Shown here piece after piece: positions 50,879 through 60,100 of a stretch of DNA of 64,000 nucleotides (the first letter of the stretch is position 1; each line of letters opens with the position of its first letter). The translations under genes were made by a program, and so were the position numbers. The notes beneath the pieces were generated by a model that did not search any database, was not told where the DNA came from, and was given only the letters and a program-made list of their open reading frames with translations. Origin of the DNA: Gordonibacter sp. An230 (GTDB lineage: Bacteria; Actinomycetota; Coriobacteriia; Coriobacteriales; Eggerthellaceae). Location: NCBI RefSeq assembly GCF_002159915.1, contig NZ_NFJP01000001.1, forward strand, positions 248,001 to 312,000, in the 5' to 3' direction.

Positions 50879-52537
50879 CTATGCTGTGGGCGTCCAGACG
50901 CGTACGAGGCAGCATTTCCGCGGGTCGGCGTCAACGGGCTTGTCGTCGATGTTGGAGAACGTCACCACAGTGTCGCGGATGCCGGTGGAGGCGAGGTACT
51001 CCCCATAGGTGTCCGCGCCGCTTTCCACATCGAATGCGAACCATTCGCGGGCATCAAGGTCGACGCCGCACACGGCTGAGGTGGACTTCACCATGAAGAA
51101 CGGCCCGCACCATGCCGGCGCCGCCGAGGGCGAGCGATCGAAGCGCACCCAAGGTGCGCCGCTGTAGGCGCCGTCGGCCACGGTGATGGCGGGCAGGTAC
51201 GTGCCGAGATCCGAGATCCCGTCGCCGTATTGGTAGGCGCCATCGAACGCGAACGAGAATCCCGTCGTGCCGTAGCCCGCTTCAAGCGGTTTCATGGACG
51301 AGGGCAGCACGAGGGTGTCGAGCGTCTCGCCCGAGGTCGCGTCAAGATGGGTGAGCTGGTAGTGGATGGAGTTGGTGTCGGTGCGCGGCGTGATGACGAG
51401 AGAGTCCTTCAGGCCGTAAGGGGCCGATGCCATGCGTCCGTGAGATGTCCATGCCACTTCGACGTCCGTCGCGCCCATGGTGGCGCGTTTGAGCAGAGAG
51501 TCCTCGGCTTGCTTTGCCCCATCGGCTTTCGGAAGAACCTGCCAGAACGCTCGGTTGCCGACTGCGGCGATGGCGGGGGTCTCCCAGTCGGAGTTTCCCT
51601 CGTCGACGAGAGAAGGCGTGCCGAGGCTCGATCCGTCTGTTCGGGCGGTGTAAATGCGCCATACGCCATCGAGGATGTCGGCTTCGGTCCAAACGAGGCC
51701 CGAGGAGGTGGCGCGCACGTCATAGACCTCGAAACCCTCGTCCATTCCCACGGCTTGCTCGAGCACGATGACATAGCTGCCCGACGAGATCGAGAGCAGC
51801 GCGACCTGCGTGAGCGGCTTCCCGGTTTCCCCTGGCAGAAGGCATGCGGCGATCTCGTCGTCATTTGCCCACACGAGCGAGCCGTACGGCAGCTCGCAGG
51901 TGCTGGTCAGCTGCATACGCTCCGCGAAGTCCACCTCCGCGAAGGCGTCGGAAGCGATCACGGCGGTCACGGCGTCTTCGGGCACTTCGAGCACGGCGAT
52001 GTCGTCGTCCGGCTCGCTTTCCAGCTGCTGCATGAGCACCGTGCCGCCCGCGCTCGCCGCCGCCAGCGCGCCGATCCCGAGCGCGCCGTACAGGAAGTGG
52101 CGCCGTGTGAGGAGCACCTCGCCGCCGCTTGGGGTGGGAACGCGCACGCCGTTTGCGGACGATGTTTCGCGCGCCGGGCCTTTCGAGGGCGTGCGCATCG
52201 AGGGGCGCGAGGACGAGGAGGAGGGCCGGAGGGTGGGCCGTGCTGCAGAGGAGAAGCGGCCGGCTCCGGAGGCTCGCCGATGCGGTTTGCCAACACCGCT
52301 TCCAGATCCCAAGCCCGCTACGTTGCCCACGCTGGGCGTGCCGCGCCGCCCGCTGTCGGGGTGGGCGGCGCCGCCCAGTCCGGCCACGTTGCCCACGTGT
52401 CCGCCTAGACCGCGCGAGCCTTCGCCGCCCGCGTAGAACGTCCCCTTCTCGTTGGAAGCGTTTCGCCTGTTTGCACGGCGTTTGGACGAGCCGCTTGGAC
52501 GCGCGTGATTGGCATGTGTCGATCTGCGGGTTACCAT
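50879..52537 (-). CDS. Membrane-anchored extracytoplasmic protein of unknown function
   Basis: The 552-aa frame has a 140-residue basic, Ser/Gly/Arg-rich N-terminal part with VGNVAGLG twice, then TRRHFLYGALGIGALAAASA, either a twin-arginine-like signal or a membrane anchor, then about 370 residues of exported-looking sequence. That part has recurring strand-turn patterns with WTEADILDGVWRIYTA and AVGNRAFWQVLPKADGA, suggestive of a beta-propeller; I do not recognise the family. The start is uncertain: ATG at 52537 or GTG at 52609, neither with a good ribosome site. It is divergent from a two-component system, so it may be that system's target or its sensory partner. Confidence 0.6.
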   Translation of the reverse strand: MVTRRSTHANHARPSGSSKRRANRRNASNEKGTFYAGGEGSRGLGGHVGNVAGLGGAAHPDSGRRGTPSVGNVAGLGSGSGVGKPHRRASGAGRFSSAARPTLRPSSSSSRPSMRTPSKGPARETSSANGVRVPTPSGGEVLLTRRHFLYGALGIGALAAASAGGTVLMQQLESEPDDDIAVLEVPEDAVTAVIASDAFAEVDFAERMQLTSTCELPYGSLVWANDDEIAACLLPGETGKPLTQVALLSISSGSYVIVLEQAVGMDEGFEVYDVRATSSGLVWTEADILDGVWRIYTARTDGSSLGTPSLVDEGNSDWETPAIAAVGNRAFWQVLPKADGAKQAEDSLLKRATMGATDVEVAWTSHGRMASAPYGLKDSLVITPRTDTNSIHYQLTHLDATSGETLDTLVLPSSMKPLEAGYGTTGFSFAFDGAYQYGDGISDLGTYLPAITVADGAYSGAPWVRFDRSPSAAPAWCGPFFMVKSTSAVCGVDLDAREWFAFDVESGADTYGEYLASTGIRDTVVTFSNIDDKPVDADPRKCCLVRVWTPTA

Positions 52538-52566
52538 GGTGTTTATTGTGTCATTTCCCGCACAGG

Positions 52567-52597
52567 TTACAGCTGCGTCCAGGGGAATTGCTACAAT
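52567..52597 (+). promoter_or_regulatory. Candidate promoter of the two-component operon
   Basis: TTACAG (52567-52572) and TACAAT (52592-52597) are 19 bp apart, about 90 bp upstream of the response regulator start. The long spacer makes it provisional. Confidence 0.4.
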
Positions 52598-52687
52598 AAC
52601 TGCAAACACGATCAGCGGGTTCGGGGCTGGTCCGCGCAGCGTGGTTTGTTCCGCTGCCGAGACGACGACAAGCTTGAGGAGTGATCC

Positions 52688-53398
52688 ATGAGCAACGAAA
52701 CGCGACGCATTCTTCTGGTTGAGGACGAAAAGGCCATTCGCGATGCCGTGACGGCGTATCTCGAACGCGAGAACTACTGGGTGACGGCGGTCGGCGACGG
52801 GCAGGAGGCCCTCGAGGAGTTTTCAAAGCACCATTTCGATCTGGTCATCCTCGACCTTATGCTGCCCCGCGTGCCAGGTGAGCGCGTCTGCCGCGCCATC
52901 CGCGACAATTCCGACGTTCCCATAATCATGCTCACTGCAAAGGGCGAGGTGGAAGATCGTATCATCGGCTTGGAGCTTGGCGCCGACGACTACCTGGTGA
53001 AGCCGTTCAGCCCTCGCGAGCTGGTGGCCCGCTCCCGCGCGCTTTTGCGTCGCGTCCACGCAGACAGCGAGCCGCAACGCGAGGTGTTGGAGTTCGGCGA
53101 GCTCACCATCGACGTGTCGGGCCACAAGGTGCTTGTCAACGGCGAGGAGATCGACCTCACCGCCAGCGAGTTCAAGCTGCTCACCACGCTGTCTCGCTAT
53201 CCGGGACGCGTGTACTCGCGCATGGAGCTGGTGGAAAAGGTGCTCGGCTACGATTTCGAGGGCTACGAGCGCACCATCGATTCGCACGTGAAGAACCTGC
53301 GCGCAAAGATCGGCGACAATCCGCGCAACCCGAAGTGGCTGCACACGGTGCACGGCGTGGGCTACCGTTTCGAGGATCCCACCAAAGCCGCGCAGTAG
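52688..53398 (+). CDS. OmpR/PhoB-family response regulator
   Basis: The 236-aa product has a receiver domain with the acidic pair E12-D13, phosphorylation site D56 (FDLVILDLMLPRVPGE), the switch threonine in MLTAKG and the lysine in LVKPFSP. The C-terminal winged helix has LTASEFKLLTTLSRYPGRVY, YERTIDSHVKNLRAKIGDNP and HTVHGVGYRFE. It works with the adjacent histidine kinase, 30 bp downstream. OmpR/PhoB-type regulators bind 11-bp-phased repeats, but nothing here ties it specifically to the phn control region. Start at 52688 behind TTGAGGAG. Confidence 0.9.
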   Translation: MSNETRRILLVEDEKAIRDAVTAYLERENYWVTAVGDGQEALEEFSKHHFDLVILDLMLPRVPGERVCRAIRDNSDVPIIMLTAKGEVEDRIIGLELGADDYLVKPFSPRELVARSRALLRRVHADSEPQREVLEFGELTIDVSGHKVLVNGEEIDLTASEFKLLTTLSRYPGRVYSRMELVEKVLGYDFEGYERTIDSHVKNLRAKIGDNPRNPKWLHTVHGVGYRFEDPTKAAQ

Positions 53399-53428
53399 TT
53401 CGACGTGCGGCAGGGGGGCGAACAGCGT

Positions 53429-55099
53429 ATGACCGTCTCCGGGTGTCCGTCCGATACGGCGGATGCCCCGGGAGCGGCCGAGCGCGCTACGGCCGAGTCC
53501 GAGAACGGCGCGGCTAGTTCTGTCGCTCGCGTTTCCGAAAGCGAGGGGCACAGGAAGCGCCGCCGCAAGCGCTTCGGCTGGGAGAATTTCACATACACGA
53601 CGCGCGTGACGGCAGCGTTCGCGTTCGTGGCCATCATGACGGCCCTCGTGGCCATCGGGGTGCTCTCATTCGTATGGGAGCAGCATTTCCAAACCTACAC
53701 CGAATCGAACATGGAGTCGCTTGCCGAGTCGACGGCCCAGCGCATTGCGGCCGTGTACGCCGGAACGGAAGAAAAGCCCGGCACCGGCACGCTGCGCAGC
53801 GAGGAGGTTTTTCGCATCGGCCAGTACGCCGCTGGGTTGAGCGCAGGCGTTGCTGTGGACATCGTCGACAACCGCACTGGCGACCCTGCGGGTACGGTTG
53901 TGTGGTCCTCTTCTGAGATCAGCATCGATGACGGTATGGACGGTATGGGCGACATGGGCTCCGGGTCGCGTACGCTCACGCCTCCGGCCGCCGACAGCAA
54001 TCGCTTCGCTTCGGCTGCCATCAAAGTGGACGGTGTGGCCGTTGGCTCGGTGCGCGTGTGGGTGTACGGCTCCGAGACGCTGACCACGCAAACCGACGAG
54101 GCGTTCCTCGATAACTCGTACCAGGCCATGGCCTTCGCCACGGTGCTGGCCATCGTGCTGGCCTCATGCATAGGCTTTCTGTTCGCGCGGGCGTTGGTGA
54201 GCCCCATCAACCGCATGACCAAAACGGCGAAAGCCATCAAAGAGGGCGACCTGTCGGCGCGCACCGAGCTGCATGGCGAGGACGAGATCGCGCGCCTCGG
54301 CGAGACGTTCGACGCCATGGCCGATTCCATCGAGCGTGATCGCAAGCTCGAACGGCGCCTCACCACCGATGTGGCGCACGAGCTGCGCACTCCGCTCATG
54401 GCCATCCAGTCCACGGTGGAGGCGATGGTGGACGGCGTGTTCGAAGCCGACGAGGAGCGCTTGGAGACGGTGAACTCCGAGGTGCAGCGCCTGAGTCGCC
54501 TCGTGGACGCCATCTTGAAGCTCTCGCGGCTCGAGAACCGCTCCACCCCCATGAAAACCGAGGTGGTGGACGTGGGCGAGCTTATCGAGGGCATCGTGGC
54601 CACGCACGAGGCCTTTGTGGCCGATTCGGGCCTCACCCTGTCCTACGAGCGAGAGCGCGGCGTGCGCGTGCTCGGCGACGCCGACATGATACGCCAAGCC
54701 ACGGCCAATCTCATCTCGAACGCCGTGCGCTATACGCCTGAGGGGGGCCATATCGCCGTGCGGGTGAAAGCCGGCGACATCATGGCGTCCATCGCGGTGC
54801 AGGACACGGGCATCGGCCTGTCTCCCGACGAGGCGAAGATGGTGTTCTCGCGCTTCTGGCGCGCCGATGCCGGGCGCACGCGCGAGAGCGGCGGTTTGGG
54901 AATCGGTTTGTCGGTGGTGAAGGAGATCGTCGACCGCCATGACGGCTGGGTGCAGGTGGAGGGTCGCCAAGGGGAGGGCGCCACCTTCACTATCCACATC
55001 CCACTGTACTGGGAGGAGGACCAGCAGAAGGGCCAGAAGCAGCAACGGCAGCAAAAGCAGCAGAAATCGCGCGGGAAGTCGCGCAGAGACCAGAAATAG
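53429..55099 (+). CDS. Membrane sensor histidine kinase
   Basis: The 556-aa kinase has two membrane helices (about residues 60-85 and 230-255) around an extracytoplasmic sensor of about 145 residues that includes a Met/Asp/Gly-rich stretch (DDGMDGMGDMGSG). A HAMP domain follows (ARALVSPINRMTKTAKAIKE), then HisKA with H317 (VAHELRTPLMAIQSTVEAMV), then the ATPase domain (NLISNAVRYTPEGGHI, DTGIGLSPDEAKMVFSRFWR, GGLGIGLSVVKEIVDRHDGW). The C-terminal 25 residues are Gln/Lys-rich. The ATG at 53429 is chosen over GTG at 53405 because GGGGGG lies upstream. The Met/Asp-rich sensor could bind a metal; this is speculative. Confidence 0.9.
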   Translation: MTVSGCPSDTADAPGAAERATAESENGAASSVARVSESEGHRKRRRKRFGWENFTYTTRVTAAFAFVAIMTALVAIGVLSFVWEQHFQTYTESNMESLAESTAQRIAAVYAGTEEKPGTGTLRSEEVFRIGQYAAGLSAGVAVDIVDNRTGDPAGTVVWSSSEISIDDGMDGMGDMGSGSRTLTPPAADSNRFASAAIKVDGVAVGSVRVWVYGSETLTTQTDEAFLDNSYQAMAFATVLAIVLASCIGFLFARALVSPINRMTKTAKAIKEGDLSARTELHGEDEIARLGETFDAMADSIERDRKLERRLTTDVAHELRTPLMAIQSTVEAMVDGVFEADEERLETVNSEVQRLSRLVDAILKLSRLENRSTPMKTEVVDVGELIEGIVATHEAFVADSGLTLSYERERGVRVLGDADMIRQATANLISNAVRYTPEGGHIAVRVKAGDIMASIAVQDTGIGLSPDEAKMVFSRFWRADAGRTRESGGLGIGLSVVKEIVDRHDGWVQVEGRQGEGATFTIHIPLYWEEDQQKGQKQQRQQKQQKSRGKSRRDQK

Positions 55100-55182
55100 A
55101 CGATAATGGTACGCGTCGGCAAAGAGGAGGCGCGTCGACCGCCGCGCCGGGGCGCGACGCCGAGAGCGACGAAAGGACGAGC

Positions 55183-56061
55183 ATGACCGGAATGGACATC
55201 AAGCCCGATGCGCAAGGCAAAGTGCGCGATCTGTACGATTTGGGGGACAAGCTGCTGCTCGTGGCAACGGACCGCATTTCGGCGTTCGACTATGTCTTGG
55301 AAGACGAGATCCCGCACAAAGGCGCGGTGCTCACGCAGCTGTCCTGCTTCTGGTTCGAGCTTCTGGACGGTGTAGTGGAGAACCATCTGATCAGCGCCGA
55401 CGTGGCCGATCTGCCCGAGCGGTTCAAGCCTTACGCCGACTACCTGCGCGGCCGTTTCATGCTGGTGAAGAAGGCCGACATGTTCCCCGCCGAGTGCATC
55501 GTGCGCGGCTATTTGGCCGGCACCGGCCTCAAGGAGTACCAGAAGCAGGGCACGGTGTGCGGCATTCAGCTGCCCGCGGGCCTTGTGAACTCCTCGAAGC
55601 TGCCCGAGCCCATCTTCACTCCGTCCACGAAGGCCGAGGTCGGCGGTCACGACGAGAACATCAGCTTCGAGCGTCTGTGCGAGGTGGTGGGCGCGGACGA
55701 GGCCGCGCAGCTGCGCGATCTGGCGCTTGCGGTGTACACGAAGGCGCGCGACCATGCGGCTGATCGCGGTGTGATCATCGCTGACACGAAGTTCGAATTC
55801 GGGAGCTTGGGGGGCAAGATCATCCTTGCCGACGAGGTTCTCACGCCTGATTCGTCGCGTTTCTGGCCTGGCGATGAGTACGAGGCGGGCAAGGATCAGC
55901 CCAGCTTCGACAAGCAGTTCGTACGCGACTGGCTTTCCGCCAACTGGGACAAACAGGGCACCCCGCCGCGTTTGCCGCAGGACATCATCGAGCGCACGAG
56001 CCAGAAGTACATCCAGGCTTACGAGCTGATCACCGGCAGGGAGTTTGTTCCATTCGCCTGA
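55183..56061 (+). CDS. purC: Phosphoribosylaminoimidazole-succinocarboxamide synthase
   Basis: PurC joins CAIR and aspartate with ATP to form SAICAR, the PurB substrate. The 292-aa product has GKVRDLYDLGDKLLLVATDR, SAFDYVLEDEIPHKGAVLTQ, PAECIVRGYLAGTGLKEYQK, SSKLPEPIFTPSTKAEVGGH and the C-terminal IIADTKFEFG, DEVLTPDSSRFWP. It has the longer single-domain form common in actinobacteria. The start at 55183 has GAAAGGA upstream; it follows the histidine kinase by 83 bp. Confidence 0.93.
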   Translation: MTGMDIKPDAQGKVRDLYDLGDKLLLVATDRISAFDYVLEDEIPHKGAVLTQLSCFWFELLDGVVENHLISADVADLPERFKPYADYLRGRFMLVKKADMFPAECIVRGYLAGTGLKEYQKQGTVCGIQLPAGLVNSSKLPEPIFTPSTKAEVGGHDENISFERLCEVVGADEAAQLRDLALAVYTKARDHAADRGVIIADTKFEFGSLGGKIILADEVLTPDSSRFWPGDEYEAGKDQPSFDKQFVRDWLSANWDKQGTPPRLPQDIIERTSQKYIQAYELITGREFVPFA

Positions 56062-56164
56062 CGGCGAACGGAGCACCTCGACGCTGCGCCTTGCGCCGTC
56101 TGCCTGACGGCAGCCGGAACGCCTCGACGCTGCGAGGCGTTGAGGCGTCCTGGCTTGCCGCTCC

Positions 56165-56204
56165 AAGCCCTCCTCGCGGCCAAAAAGGCCGCTTCGTTGG
56201 GCTT
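56165..56204 (+). terminator. Nested hairpin after purC
   Basis: An outer AAGCCC (56165-56170)/GGGCTT (56199-56204) stem encloses GCGGCC (56176-56181)/GGCCGC (56187-56192) with an AAAAA loop. The 295-bp interval before the next gene also holds two CCTCGACGCTGCG copies (about 56077 and 56124) and repeated GCCTGACGGC. It probably separates purC from the downstream operon. Confidence 0.45.
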
Positions 56205-56357
56205 TCACGGCAATTCGGGCACCTCAACGCCTCTCGCTGACGTCGGCGGACCTGCGAGGTTTTTCTGTTCGGCCTGCGGGTTGCTTTCGGGCTGAGAGTT
56301 CGCCTTCGGCTTGCAAGTTTTTGAGTATTGGACCTACGAGTTTTTTGAGGGAGCACC

Positions 56358-57080
56358 ATGTCCCAGCGCAATCCTATGAACGATCGCTATCAAACCGACG
56401 AGCATCGTGGGCAGACGCGCAAGAGCGCCGCTTCGGCGAAACCCAAGGCGAAGGCCGCTTCGTCGGTGCGCATACAGCCTACGGTGAAGACGAAGCAGCA
56501 GAAGAAGGCCGAGCAGCGCGCTCAACGCGCGAAGCAAGTCGAGATCGACCGTCAGTACTACAATCCTCCCACCGCCGAATACAAGCGTCTGCGCAAAATA
56601 TGGTGGGGGCTGCTCATCGGCGCCATCGCGATGACGGTGCTGACGTGGTTGGGACGCTCGTTCCTTCCCGAGGCGGGTACGTACGTCACGCTCGGCTTGG
56701 CGTACGCATGCATCATCGGCGCGTTGTACGTTGAATTTTCGAAAATCCGCAAGGTGCGCCGCGCTTATCAGGAAGAGATGATGGGCAAGAAGACAAAGGA
56801 GATGCGTGCGGCCGAGAAGCAGCTGAAGGCCGCCGAGCGTGCCGCCAAGAAAGAGGCCGCCGCGAAGGCCGAGGAAGATGCCGAGGCGGCCGGAGCCGAG
56901 TCCGACGCGTCGAAGAAGCGCGGTCTGTTCGGCAGCGGCTTCAAGCTGCCGAAAGTCGGGAAGGCGGCATCCGAAGGGTCGAAGGGCAAAGACGGCGAGA
57001 GTGGCGCGGGCGACGCGGCTTCCGCGTCCGGCGATGCTCGCGCGGCCGGCAAGGCCAGCGCGAAGGATTCCACCAAATAG
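56358..57080 (+). CDS. Small membrane protein with charged cytoplasmic tails
   Basis: The 240-aa product has a Lys/Arg/Ala-rich N-terminus, two membrane helices (about 80-105 and 112-130: IWWGLLIGAIAMTVLTWLGR, YVTLGLAYACIIGALYVEFS), then an Ala/Glu/Lys coiled-coil region (MRAAEKQLKAAERAAKKEAA) and an Ala/Gly/Ser tail. It resembles uncharacterised actinobacterial membrane proteins; no function is assigned. A GAGGGAG site precedes the ATG. It ends 24 bp before purL, so they are probably co-transcribed. Confidence 0.75.
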   Translation: MSQRNPMNDRYQTDEHRGQTRKSAASAKPKAKAASSVRIQPTVKTKQQKKAEQRAQRAKQVEIDRQYYNPPTAEYKRLRKIWWGLLIGAIAMTVLTWLGRSFLPEAGTYVTLGLAYACIIGALYVEFSKIRKVRRAYQEEMMGKKTKEMRAAEKQLKAAERAAKKEAAAKAEEDAEAAGAESDASKKRGLFGSGFKLPKVGKAASEGSKGKDGESGAGDAASASGDARAAGKASAKDSTK

Positions 57081-57104
57081 CTAAGAAGAGGAAAGGGCGG
57101 GATC

Positions 57105-60100
57105 ATGGTTTCTCGTGTCTACGTGGAGAAGAAGCCCGGTTTCGACGGTGCGGCCCAGGCGCTGGCGCACGAGCTGCGCGACATCGTGGGCGTCGAGCGC
57201 TTGGAGGGCGTGCGGCTTTTGAACCGCTACGACGTGGAGGGCATCTCGGAAGAGCTGTTCGCGCGCTGCGTGCCCACGGTGTTCAGCGAGCCGCAATCCG
57301 ACGTGGCCACGTTGGAGATGCCCGATGTGCGGGGCGGGGTCGTGTTCGCGGTTGAGTACCTGCCCGGCCAGTTCGACCAGCGCGCCGACAGCGCGAGCGA
57401 GTGCATCCAGCTGATCAGCCAAGGCGCGCGTCCCGAGGTGCGCAGCGCCACCGTCTACGTGCTGGAGGGCGCGCTTTCCAACGAGGACGTGGCCGCCGTC
57501 AAGCGCTACGTCATCAATCCCATCGAGGCGCGCGAGGCGTCGCTTGAGCCGCGAACGACGCTGCGGATGGAGCAGCCCGTGCCTTCCGACGTGGAGGTGC
57601 TCGAAGGTTTCCTCGATTTGGACGAGGCGGGGCTGGCGGCGTTTCTGTCCGAGCGCGGGCTGGCGATGGACGGGGCCGACCTCGCGTTCTGCCAGAGCTA
57701 CTTCGCCGAGGAGGGGCGCAACCCCACCATCACCGAGATCAAGATGATCGACACCTACTGGTCCGACCACTGCCGCCACACCACGTTCGGCACGCGGCTT
57801 ACCGATGTGCGGATCGACGACGACGCCGTGCGCGCCGCGTACGAGCGCTATCTGGATCTGCGCCGCGAGCTGGGGCGCGAGGAGAAGCCGGTGTGCCTCA
57901 TGGACATGGGCACCATCGGCGCGCGCTGGCTGAAGGCGAAGGGCATCTTGACCGGTCTCGACGAGTCCGAGGAGATCAACGCCTGCACCGTGAAGTGCAA
58001 GGTTGACGTGGATGGGGAAGAGCGGGATTGGCTGTACCTGTTCAAGAACGAGACGCACAACCATCCCACCGAGATCGAGCCGTTCGGCGGCGCGGCCACC
58101 TGCGTGGGCGGCGCCATCCGCGACCCGTTGAGCGGGCGCAGCTACGTGTACCAGGCCATTCGCGTGACGGGCGCAGCCGACCCCACGGTGCCGGTGAGCG
58201 AGACGCTTGCGGGCAAGCTGCCGCAGCGCAAGCTGGTGACGACGGCGGCTGCGGGCTACTCGTCGTACGGCAATCAGATCGGTTTGGCAACGGGCCAGGT
58301 GAACGAGTTGTACCATCCCGGCTACGCGGCCAAGCGCATGGAGATCGGCGCGGTGGTGGGTGCCACGCCGGCTGACCATGTGCGGCGCGAGACGCCGGCT
58401 CCGGGCGATGTGATCGTGCTTTTGGGCGGGCGCACGGGCCGCGACGGCATCGGCGGGGCCACGGGCTCGTCGAAGGCGCACACCGCGGGCTCGCTTGAAA
58501 GCTGCGGCGCAGAGGTGCAAAAGGGCAACGCGCCGGTCGAGCGCAAGATTCAGCGCCTGTTCCGCCGCGGCGAGGCGTGCCGCCTCATCAAGCGCTGCAA
58601 CGACTTCGGTGCGGGTGGCGTGTCGGTGGCTGTGGGAGAGCTGGCCGACGGCCTGCTCATCGACCTCGATTGCGTACCCAAGAAGTACGACGGTTTGGAC
58701 GGCACCGAGCTTGCCATCTCCGAAAGCCAGGAGCGCATGGCCGTGGCGCTGGCCGCCGAGGACGTGGAGGCGTTCTTGGCGCTGGCTCGCGAGGAGAACC
58801 TTGAGGCCACGCCTATCGCCGAGGTCACCGAAGAGGCGCGCGTGCGCATGACGTGGCGCGGGCAGACCATCGTGGACGTGAGCCGCGCGTTCTTGGCGTC
58901 CAACGGCGCGCCGAAGCAGCAAGATGTGCGGGTGCTGCCGGGGAGCGCGTATGAGCGCACGTGGGAGGGCGGTTCGCTGGCAGGGCGCATGGAGGCGCTC
59001 GTCTCCGACCTCAACGTGTGCTCGAACAAGGGGTTGTCGGAGCGCTTCGACTCGACCATCGGCGCAGGTACGGTGCTCATGCCGTTCGGCGGGTCGCGTC
59101 AGCTCACCCCGGCGCTTGCCATGGCGGCCAAGCTGCCGGTGCTCGGCGAGACCACCACGGCAAGCGGCATGGCGTGGGGCTTCAACCCGTATCTGACGGA
59201 GGCCGATCCGTTCGCAGGGTCGTACGTCGCCGTGGTCGAGAGCGTGGCGAGGCTCGTCGCCTCGGGGTTCGTGCGTGCGGACATGTACCTGACGTTCCAG
59301 GAGTACTTCGAGAAGCTGCGCGACGTGCCTGAGCGTTGGGGCAAGCCCGTGGCGGCGGTGCTCGGCGCGCTCATGGCGCAGGTCGATCTGGGCGTTGGGG
59401 CCATCGGCGGCAAGGACTCCATGAGCGGGTCGTTCGAGGACTTGGACGTGCCGCCTACGCTCGTGTCGTTCGCGACGGCGGTGGGACCGGTCGATCGCGT
59501 GACGTCGCCCGAGTTCAAAGGCGCAGGGCATAGCATCGTGCGCATCGCTCCCGCCTCTTATGAGGGCGTTCGTCCCGAAGCGGCGGGGCTTCTGGAAGCC
59601 CTTTCGACGGTGGAGCGCCTTATCGGCGAAGGAGCGGCCCTTGCGGTGTCCACGCCGGGGTACGGCGGCGCGGCTGAAGCGCTGTTCAAGATGTGCGTGG
59701 GCAACGCCATCGGCGTGGCGCTGGCCGACGGCGTGACGGCTGACGAGTTGTTCGCGCCTGCGTACGGCAGCTTCCTCGTGGAGATGGCCGACGACGCCGC
59801 GCTGCCGACGGCCACCGAGCACCTGCGCGTCGACGAGCTGGGCGCGACGACGGAAGCCTACGTGTTCTCGGCGTGCGGCGAAGCGCTGGACATGGCCGCG
59901 TTGCAGGAGGCGTGGGAGCATGCGCTTGAGGACGTGTTCCCGTATAGGGGTTCCGCCGAGGATTGCGAGCGTGCGGAGGTCGTTGAGACGGTGTCCTTTA
60001 CGAGCGCGGCTCCGCTTGTGCGCAGCGGAGGTCCCCTTGCTCGCCCGCGCGTGGTCATCCCGGTGTTTCCGGGTACCAACTGCGAATACGACAGCGCTCG

